NCBI RefSeq assembly: GCF_012273655.1
Contig: NZ_JAAWWP010000008.1
Span: forward strand, 1 to 64,000
Source of the DNA: Streptomyces physcomitrii
GTDB taxonomy: Bacteria; Actinomycetota; Actinomycetes; Streptomycetales; Streptomycetaceae
Length of the DNA stretch: 64,000 bases
Direction: 5' to 3'
The position numbers and the translations under genes are program-made. Shown one piece after another: positions 16,035 through 23,768 of the stretch (positions within the stretch are counted from its first letter, which is position 1; every line of letters begins with the position of its first letter). The notes below the pieces were generated by a model. That model was not told where the DNA came from, did not search any database, and was given only the letters and a program-made list of their open reading frames with translations.

Positions 16035-17338
16035 GTGCTGGACTCCTCGGTCGCGGGGACCGTCTCGACGGCGACCGGCTCCACCAGTACGGTCACGATC
16101 TTGTTCCGGCGCCCGGCCGCCGCCTCCGCGGTCAGCCGCAGGGCCCGGCCGTCGGGCAGGTCGACCACCGCGCTCGCCCCGGCGATCGGCACCCGGCCGA
16201 GGGCCTTGGCGAGCAGGCCGCCGACGGTCTCGACGTCCTCGTCGTCGTAGGCCTCCAGGCCGTACAGCTCGCCGAGGTCGCCGATGTCGAGGCGGGCGGT
16301 GACCCGGTGGCGGTCCTCGCCCAGCTCCTCCACGGGCGGCAGTTCGCGGTCGTACTCGTCGGTGATCTCGCCGACGATCTCCTCCAGGATGTCCTCGATG
16401 GTGACGATGCCCGCGGTGCCGCCGTACTCGTCGATGACGACGGCGACGTGGTTGCGCTCCTGCTGCATCTCGCGCAGGAGGTCGCCCGCGTTCTTGGTGT
16501 CGGGGACGAAGGAGGCCGAACGCATCGCGGTGGAGACCAGCTCGGACTCGGCCTCCCGGTTGATGTGGGTGCGGCGGGCCAGGTCCTTGAGGTAGACGAC
16601 GCCGACGATGTCGTCCTCGCTCTCGCCGGTCACCGGCATCCGCGAGAAGCCGGAGCGCAGGGCGAGGGTGAGCGCCTGGCGGATGGTGCGGTAGCGCTCG
16701 ACGACGACGAGGTCGGTGCGCGGCACCATCACCTCGCGCACCAGGGTGTCCCCCAGCTCGAAGACGGAGTGCACCATCCGGCGCTCCTCGTCCTCGATCA
16801 GGGACTCCTTCTCCGCGAGGTCGACCAGGGCGCGCAGCTCCGCCTCGGAGGCGAACGGGCCGCGCCGGAAGCCCTTTCCGGGGGTCAGGGCGTTGCCGAT
16901 GAGGATCAGCAGGGGCGGGATGGGGCCCATGATCCGGGCCAGCGGCAGCAGGATGTACGCCGCCGCGGTGGCCGTGTTCAGCGGGTGCTGGCGGCCGATG
17001 GTGCGCGGGGAGACGCCGACGGCGACATAGCTGACGAGCACCATGACCCCGATGGCGAGCAGCAGCGCCTGCCAGGTCTTGTCGAACTCCTCCAGACAGG
17101 CGTACGTGACGAGCGCCGCGGCGGCCATCTCGCAGGCCACCCGGACGAGGAGGGCGACGTTGAGGTAGCGGGTGGGGTCGGCGGCGACCTGGGCGAGCTT
17201 GGCGCTGCCCCGCCTGCCGACGCGAGCCGCCTCCTCCGCGCGGAAGCTGGAGATGCGGGCGAGCCCGGCCTCGGCGCAGGCGGCGAGCCAGGCGACGACG
17301 ACCAGGAGGACCGCGCCGAAGATCAGCTGGGTGTTCAT
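16031..17338 (-). CDS. CNNM/CorC-type membrane protein with CBS pair
   Basis: A 435-residue hemolysin-family protein. It has an N-terminal DUF21 transmembrane domain with three to four spans (start MNTQLIFGAVLLVVVAWL), followed by two CBS domains (EVMVPRTDLVVVERYRTIRQAL and MQQERNHVAVVIDEYGGTAGI). The C-terminal CorC_HlyC domain carries VTARLDIGDLGELYGLE. Homologues transport or regulate divalent cations such as magnesium and cobalt. It lies 4 bp downstream of ybeY in a leftward operon phoH-ybeY-this gene-yjbR-like, the standard actinobacterial arrangement. Confidence 0.92.
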   Translation of the reverse strand: MNTQLIFGAVLLVVVAWLAACAEAGLARISSFRAEEAARVGRRGSAKLAQVAADPTRYLNVALLVRVACEMAAAALVTYACLEEFDKTWQALLLAIGVMVLVSYVAVGVSPRTIGRQHPLNTATAAAYILLPLARIMGPIPPLLILIGNALTPGKGFRRGPFASEAELRALVDLAEKESLIEDEERRMVHSVFELGDTLVREVMVPRTDLVVVERYRTIRQALTLALRSGFSRMPVTGESEDDIVGVVYLKDLARRTHINREAESELVSTAMRSASFVPDTKNAGDLLREMQQERNHVAVVIDEYGGTAGIVTIEDILEEIVGEITDEYDRELPPVEELGEDRHRVTARLDIGDLGELYGLEAYDDEDVETVGGLLAKALGRVPIAGASAVVDLPDGRALRLTAEAAAGRRNKIVTVLVEPVAVETVPATEESST

Positions 17339-17342
17339 GGCC

Positions 17343-17840
17343 TCAGGAAACGGTCGGGGCGGGCGAGGGACCGGTCAGGCCCCGGTCGGCCCGCCAGCCG
17401 TCGACGATGGCCGCCTGCAGGGAGAACATCTCCGCCTTCTCGTCGGGGACTTCGTGGTCGTAGCCCAGCAGGTGCAGCACCCCGTGGACGGTCAGGAGCT
17501 GGAGCTCCTCGTCCATGGAGTGCTGCGTCGGGGCCTCCTCGCCCTGCCGGGTCGCGACCTCCGGGCAGAGCACGATGTCGCCGAGGAGTCCCTGCGGGGG
17601 CTCGTCCTCGTCCTTGGCGGGCGGGCGCAGCTCGTCCATCGGGAAGGACATGACATCGGTGGGTCCCGGCAGGTCCATCCACTGCAGGTGCAGCTGCTCC
17701 ATCGCCTCGGCGTCGACCACGATGACCGACAGCTCGGACAGCGGGTGGATGCGCATCCTCGCGAGGGCGTAGCGGGCGATGTCGAGCACCGCCTGTTCGT
17801 CCACCTCGGTGCCGGACTCGTTGTTGACGTCGATCGACAT
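17343..17840 (-). CDS. ybeY: Endoribonuclease YbeY
   Basis: A 165-residue zinc endoribonuclease involved in 16S rRNA 3'-end maturation and ribosome quality control. The metal site HGVLHLLGYDHE matches the HGxLHLxGYDH signature, and PTDVMSFPMDE precedes it. The ATG at 17840 lies 12 bp from the phoH stop. It is flanked by phoH and the CNNM gene, as in most actinobacteria. Confidence 0.96.
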   Translation of the reverse strand: MSIDVNNESGTEVDEQAVLDIARYALARMRIHPLSELSVIVVDAEAMEQLHLQWMDLPGPTDVMSFPMDELRPPAKDEDEPPQGLLGDIVLCPEVATRQGEEAPTQHSMDEELQLLTVHGVLHLLGYDHEVPDEKAEMFSLQAAIVDGWRADRGLTGPSPAPTVS

Positions 17841-17851
17841 TGCCGCCTGGT

Positions 17852-18907
<1,056 letters not shown>

Positions 18908-19126
18908 GGGCCGGCTCTGTAGGCCTGCTCATCCTCCTCGGTGCCGGGCTCGCGCCCGCCTGACAAGGTCGTGTGCTGCTGTTCCCAGCCTACGACGGGC
19001 CACCGACAACGCCGAGGGCTTTTCGCGCGCCCGCCCGTGAACCGGCCGGGTGTGCGAGGGCCCGCGCACGCTCCGTGGCCGCCCCCCCATACGTCCGGGC
19101 ACGTCCGGCCGCACAGCCGATACGCC

Positions 19127-20245
19127 TCAGTCGCCCGGCCGGAAGCCGATGGTGGGGACGGCCCGGCGCAGCGGCCAGGGCCGGGAGCCGCCGGTCGCGG
19201 CGGGCAGCAGCTCCTCCAGGAAGGCGTAGTGCTCCAGGACGCCCGGGTAGCGCGTGCCGCGCGAGCGCACATGGCGCCACCAGGCGGCGACCTCCGCCCA
19301 GCCCGGCGCCGAGAGCGAGCCGCCGAACTCCTGCACCGAAAGGGCCGCGGTCAGCCCGGCGAAGGCGAGCCGGTCGGCGAGCGGCCAGCCCGCGAGGGTG
19401 CCGGTGACGAACCCGGCGACGAAGACGTCCCCGGCGCCGGTCGGGTCGAGCGCCTCCACCGCGAGGGCGGGCACCCGGGCGGTCTCCCCGGTGCCCGCGT
19501 CCACCGCGTAGGCGCCCTCCGCGCCGAGGGTGACCACGGCGAGCGGGACGCGTTCGGCGAGCAGATGGGCGGCGGCCTCCGGGGAGTCGGCGCGGGTGTA
19601 GCGCACCGCCTCCTCGGCGTTGGGCAGGAAGGCCTCGCAGTGCTCCAGGTCGGTGAGCGCGTCCAGGTCCCAGCGCCCCGAGTCGTCCCAGCCGACGTCC
19701 GCGAAGACCCGGGTGCCGTGCCGGGCGGCCTCCGCGATCCACGGGGCGGGGGCGCCGTCCGCGAGCGCGGCGACGGCGGCCCTGGCGCGGGGCGGGCAGC
19801 GCGGGGCGGGCTCCCCGGGCGGGGGCTCGTGGCCGTGCGAGACCATGGTGCGCTCGCCCTCGTAGGCCATGGAGACGGTGACCGGCGAGTGCCAGCCGCG
19901 CACCCGCCGGGAGGGGCCGAGGTCGATCCGCTCGCCCTGGGCGAGGGCGTCCCAGCAGTATTCGCCGTAGTGGTCGTCGCCGAAGGCCGCGGCGAGGGTG
20001 GTGCGCAGGCCGAGCCGGGCGAGCGCGGTCGCCATGTTGGCCACGCCGCCGGGGCTGGAGCCCATGCCGCCCGCCCAGGACTCGGTGCCCCGCACGGGGG
20101 CGCTGGCCAGGCCGGTGAAGATGATGTCCAGGAAGACGGTGCCGGTCAGATAGACGTCGCAGGGCGGGTCCTGGGGCGTCCGCAGACCGGCGAGCGGATC
20201 GAGACCGCCCGGTGCGGGCGGCCGGCCCTTGTCCTGCGTCGTCAC
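19127..20245 (-). CDS. PfkB-family carbohydrate kinase
   Basis: A 372-residue ribokinase-type sugar kinase. The first PfkB signature region is SSPGGVANMATALARLGL, and the second, with the catalytic Asp and anion hole, is LDPTGAGDVFVAGFVTG. The GTG at 20245 has GGGGGAG nine bases upstream. It diverges from the GH4 glycosidase gene across 89 bp, so the two likely share a control region. A kinase making a phosphosugar next to a phospho-glycosidase is functionally sensible. The substrate is unknown. Confidence 0.9.
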   Translation of the reverse strand: MTTQDKGRPPAPGGLDPLAGLRTPQDPPCDVYLTGTVFLDIIFTGLASAPVRGTESWAGGMGSSPGGVANMATALARLGLRTTLAAAFGDDHYGEYCWDALAQGERIDLGPSRRVRGWHSPVTVSMAYEGERTMVSHGHEPPPGEPAPRCPPRARAAVAALADGAPAPWIAEAARHGTRVFADVGWDDSGRWDLDALTDLEHCEAFLPNAEEAVRYTRADSPEAAAHLLAERVPLAVVTLGAEGAYAVDAGTGETARVPALAVEALDPTGAGDVFVAGFVTGTLAGWPLADRLAFAGLTAALSVQEFGGSLSAPGWAEVAAWWRHVRSRGTRYPGVLEHYAFLEELLPAATGGSRPWPLRRAVPTIGFRPGD

Positions 20246-20334
20246 GGTGTGCTCCCCCTGATGGTCCGGGTCCGCACAGTGTGCCTGATAGGCGGCGTGG
20301 GCCGGCCGGCACGGGCCCGGGTATCTTCCGCGGC

Positions 20335-21633
20335 ATGAGGCTCACGATTCTCGGCGGCGGCGGTTTCCGCGTCCCTCTGGTCTACCGGGCGCTGGCGGGC
20401 AGCGAGGTGTCCGGGGTGACCCTGTACGACACCGACCCCGGGCGGATCGCGGTGATCCGCTCGGTCCTCGGCGAGCTGCCCGCCGGGCCGCCGGTGCGGG
20501 TGGCCCGGGACCTCGACGAGGCGGTGCGCGGCGCCGACTTCGTCTTCTCCGCGATGCGGGTGGGCGGCACCGCGGGCCGGGTGCGCGACGAGGCGGTGCC
20601 GCTGGCCGAGGGCGTCCTCGGGCAGGAGACGGTGGGTGCGGGCGGCATCCTGTACGGGCTGCGCACCATCCCGGTCGCGCTGCGGGTCGCGGAGCGGGTG
20701 GCCGCGCTCGCGCCCGGGGCCTGGGTCATCAACTTCACCAACCCGGCGGGCATGGTCACCCAGGCGATGGCCTCGGTGCTCGGTCCGCGCGTGATCGGCA
20801 TCTGCGATTCGCCGGTGGGCCTGGTCCGGCGCGCGGCACGGGCCGCGGGCGCCGACCCGGACACGGTGGCGTACGACTACGTGGGCCTCAACCACCTGGG
20901 CTGGCTGCGCTCGCTGCGGGACGCGGCGGGGCGCGAGCTGCTGCCCGGTCTGCTCGCGGACTCCGCGGCCCTCGGCTCCTTCGAGGAGGGCCGCCTGTTC
21001 GGCGCCGAGTGGCTGCGCGCGCTGGGCTCGCTGCCCAACGAGTACCTGCACTACTACTACTTCCGGCGCGAGACGCTGGCCGCGGTGCGCGCGGCCGGGG
21101 AGACCCGCGGCGCCTTCCTGGAGCGCCAGCAGGGCGAGTTCTTCGACCGGGCCGCGCGTGAGCCGGACCGCGCCCACGCCCTGTGGGAGGCGACCCGGCG
21201 CGGCCGCGAGGAGACCTACCTCGCCGAGAGCCGGGCCGCGAGCGGCGGCTGGCAGCGCGACAGCTGCGATCTGGACGGCGGCGGCTACGACCAGGTGGCG
21301 CTGGCGCTGATGCGGGCCATCGCCCAGGACCGCGGGACCCGGCTGATCCTCAATGTGCGCAACGGCGCCACGGTGCCCGCGCTCGACCCGGAGGCGATCA
21401 TCGAGACGGTCTGCGAGGTGGGCGCGGACGGGGCGCGCCCGCTGCCCTCGGCCGCGCTCGGCCCGGCCGAACTCGGGCTGATGCTCCAGCTCAAGGCGGT
21501 GGAGACAGCGACGGTGGAGGCCGCCCTCTTCAAGGACCGCGAGGCGGCGCTGCGTGCCCTCGCCCTGCATCCCCTGGTGGACTCCCCGGCGGTGGCGGCC
21601 CGGATCCTGGAGCGCGCGGCAGAACGCCCCTGA
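20335..21633 (+). CDS. GH4-family 6-phospho-beta-glucosidase-like enzyme
   Basis: A 432-residue NAD- and Mn-dependent glycosidase of family 4. It opens with the dinucleotide-binding LTILGGGGFRVPLVYRAL. WVINFTNPAGMVTQAM follows, then GICDSPVGLVRR (metal-ligand Cys) and YVGLNHLGWL (metal-ligand His). PNEYLHYYYFRRE is also typical. The mechanism, oxidation at C3 followed by elimination, is unique to this family. It is cytoplasmic. Start: the ATG at 20335; homology begins at residue 1. It is divergent from the PfkB kinase. Confidence 0.92.
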   Translation: MRLTILGGGGFRVPLVYRALAGSEVSGVTLYDTDPGRIAVIRSVLGELPAGPPVRVARDLDEAVRGADFVFSAMRVGGTAGRVRDEAVPLAEGVLGQETVGAGGILYGLRTIPVALRVAERVAALAPGAWVINFTNPAGMVTQAMASVLGPRVIGICDSPVGLVRRAARAAGADPDTVAYDYVGLNHLGWLRSLRDAAGRELLPGLLADSAALGSFEEGRLFGAEWLRALGSLPNEYLHYYYFRRETLAAVRAAGETRGAFLERQQGEFFDRAAREPDRAHALWEATRRGREETYLAESRAASGGWQRDSCDLDGGGYDQVALALMRAIAQDRGTRLILNVRNGATVPALDPEAIIETVCEVGADGARPLPSAALGPAELGLMLQLKAVETATVEAALFKDREAALRALALHPLVDSPAVAARILERAAERP

Positions 21634-22283
21634 GCTGCGCTTTCCCACCGATCCTGACCGGGATCACGGGTCCCGGCGGGCGACCGGGGCGCGCTACGCG
21701 GAGCGGGGCGCGTGTCCGGACGCCAGGCGCATATGCCGCCGCGGGGCGTACGCGGCGGCGCACGGCGGGAGCACCGCGCCGGTCAGCAGGCGGCGACCTG
21801 CACGGACTCCGCGGTACGGAGCGGGCCGCCCGGCAGCGTGAAACCGCGGGACCGGCCACCCCTGCCCCATACGGACCGCGACCATCTGGCCGAACAATGC
21901 CCCCGTCGCGATCCCCGGCGGACGGCGACCGGACTGGGGCGGACCATCCCGCCGAGGCACGCTCATACACCCTCTGAACTGGGAAAATCCTCTACACCCA
22001 GCCACCCTCGCAGCGGGGGAATCCCGCATTTCCGGGCCGCAAACCTGATGTGACGCAGATCACACAGCATCGATCGCTTCGCCACTCTGCGTGATTGATA
22101 GAACTTTGGCCCGCGGTCCCGTCAGCCGACGCCACCGCACCCCATCCCCCACCCCCACTCCGCATTCTCCGTTCCGCACCATCCCTCTCGCTTCACGCTC
22201 GACCCTCTCCGCGCCGTCGCGCGCCCTTCGCGCCCCCCGCACCCCTCCACCCCGCCCTCCATCCGCACGCCCAGGGAACGCCC
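21634..22283. other. 650-bp intergenic region before the MFS gene
   Basis: No credible gene. Open frames on both strands (for example 21694-22029 leftward) have no recognisable protein or ribosome site. Near the right half the base composition drops (around 22040-22110 is AT-richer), consistent with a promoter. A perfect CRP-type palindrome lies at 22049-22064. Confidence 0.6.
22049..22064. promoter_or_regulatory. CRP/FNR-type palindrome
   Basis: TGTGA-cgcaga-TCACA is a perfect match to the classical CRP half-site arrangement with a six-base spacer. It lies in the AT-richer stretch about 220 bp upstream of the MFS start. Streptomyces has a Crp homologue with a related GTG(N6)GNCAC site. The regulator is inferred. 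Confidence 0.55.
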
Positions 22284-23609
22284 GTGTCCTCCCGCCGCAC
22301 CACCTGGCCCCTCATCGCCCTCTTCGCCTCCGGCTACCTCGCCTCGTATCTGCTGCCCGGCATCGTCACCAGACTGATCGACGGCCTCGGCCTCGCGCCG
22401 ACCCAGGCCGGGCTCATCGGCAGCGCGCTGCTGCTCAGCTCCGCGAGTGCCGGTTTCGTACTGGCCTCGCGCATCGAGCGCCTCGGCCCGGCCCGGCTGG
22501 CCCGCGCGGGACTGCTGCTGTGCGCGGGCGGATACGGTGCCGCCTGCCTGAGCCAGGGGCTGCCGCTGGTGGTCGCCGGGTCGATGGCGGGCGGCCTCGG
22601 CTCGGGCACCGCCATCACGGTGGCCGCCTCCCGGATCGCCGGGCTCGGGGATCCGCACCGCGCCTCCACCACCGGGCTGCTCTGCGTCTCCGCGCTGGCC
22701 GGGAGCGTCTTCCTGACCATCCCCTATCTGGGCGGCGGCCACGGGCTGCCCTTCGGCGCCCTCGCGGTGAGCGCGCTGCTCACCCTGCCCGTCACGGGAC
22801 GGCTCGGCGGCCCGGCACCGGCCGCGGACAGCGCACCGGCGGCCGCGGGCCCGCTGCCCTACCGCCGCTCGGGCATGGTCCTCGCCGGGGCGATGCTCTG
22901 CTGGTCGATGGCCCAGAACTCGCTCTGGGGCGTGAGCGGGCGGATCGGGCTCGACCAGGCGGGCATGAGCGAGGTCGCCGTGGGTGCCGTCTTCGCGGCG
23001 GCCCTCGGCGCCGGTCTGCTGGGCGTCCTCGGCGCGGGCGCGCTCGGCACCCGCCTCGGCCGGGCGCTGCCGATGGGCGCGGGCACCGCACTGATCGGCT
23101 GCTGCATAGTGGTCACCGCCTGCTCGACGACCCCCGCGGCCTTCGCCTCGGGCCAGATCACCTGGAACGTCCTCTACCCGGCCGTCCTCTCCTATCTGAT
23201 CGGGGTGGCCGCCTCCCTGGACACCCGGGGCCGCTGGGCGGTCCTCGCCGGTTCGGCCTCCGCGCTCGGCACCGCCTTCGGCCCCGTGGTGGGCAGCGGG
23301 CTCTCCGCGCTCGCCGGGTACCGGGGCATGGGACTGCTGCTCTGCGCGGGCCTGTTCGTCCTCGCCGCTCCGATGACCGCCGTCACGCTGCACACCGCGG
23401 GCCGCCCCCTGCTGCCGGGCGCGCGGCGCCGTCGCACCACCCGGGCCCCGTACGCGACCACGGCCGCGGCGGCGGTCCCGGCCGGGCTCGCCGAGCGGGA
23501 CGTGCGGGAGATCCCGGCCCCGGCCCCCTGGCACGAACCGGGTCCGGGCGCGCTCGACCCCGCGGGCGACGAGTCGGGCACCGGCGAGGCGGTCCCGGCA
23601 GGGCGCTGA
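22284..23609 (+). CDS. MFS-family transporter
   Basis: A 441-residue polytopic membrane protein with about twelve hydrophobic segments, in the order of a major facilitator. After the GTG at 22284 it reads VSSRRTTWPLIALFASGYLA, and the first cytoplasmic loop contains SRIERLGPARLARAG. The last ~55 residues are a Pro/Ala/Glu-rich cytoplasmic tail. AGGGA sits seven bases before the GTG. The open frame runs on upstream, but that part is low-complexity Pro/Ser. The substrate cannot be predicted. No adjacent regulator or biosynthetic gene indicates it. Confidence 0.82.
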   Translation: MSSRRTTWPLIALFASGYLASYLLPGIVTRLIDGLGLAPTQAGLIGSALLLSSASAGFVLASRIERLGPARLARAGLLLCAGGYGAACLSQGLPLVVAGSMAGGLGSGTAITVAASRIAGLGDPHRASTTGLLCVSALAGSVFLTIPYLGGGHGLPFGALAVSALLTLPVTGRLGGPAPAADSAPAAAGPLPYRRSGMVLAGAMLCWSMAQNSLWGVSGRIGLDQAGMSEVAVGAVFAAALGAGLLGVLGAGALGTRLGRALPMGAGTALIGCCIVVTACSTTPAAFASGQITWNVLYPAVLSYLIGVAASLDTRGRWAVLAGSASALGTAFGPVVGSGLSALAGYRGMGLLLCAGLFVLAAPMTAVTLHTAGRPLLPGARRRRTTRAPYATTAAAAVPAGLAERDVREIPAPAPWHEPGPGALDPAGDESGTGEAVPAGR

Positions 23610-23674
23610 GCGGCAGCGGGCGGGGGCCCGTCGCCGTCGGGAGTGCGGCACAGCTGAGGGAGCCTCTCTCCAGT

Positions 23675-23736
23675 TGTGCGCAAAAAACGTAGATCTCGTG
23701 GTCATGCACTCGCGGATGCGCGACAATCTGCGCACA
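23675..23736. promoter_or_regulatory. Inverted TGTGCGCA / TGCGCACA repeats upstream of the ATPase-kinase gene
   Basis: TGTGCGCA at 23675-23682 and its reverse complement TGCGCACA at 23729-23736 bracket an AT-richer 46-bp stretch 33-94 bp upstream of the ATPase-kinase start. They could be operator half-sites. Each also contains the palindrome TGCGCA. Confidence 0.4.
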
Positions 23737-23768
23737 TCTGGCTGTGCCACGGGAGTCCAGGGGGGACG

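Noticed and set aside
21694..22053. Possible small genes between GH4 and the MFS gene (both strands)
   Set aside because: Both open frames overlap each other out of phase, lack ribosome sites and show no recognisable sequence; AT-rich dip is better read as promoter.
22095..22283. The Pro/Ser-rich extension before the MFS GTG at 22284
   Set aside because: It is compositionally biased, lacks membrane segments and a ribosome site; AGGGA lies right before the GTG at 22284.
23676..23768. Longer start of the ATPase-kinase at 23676
   Set aside because: The extra 31 residues are basic, unrelated low-complexity sequence; the ATG at 23769 has a strong ribosome binding site directly before it.
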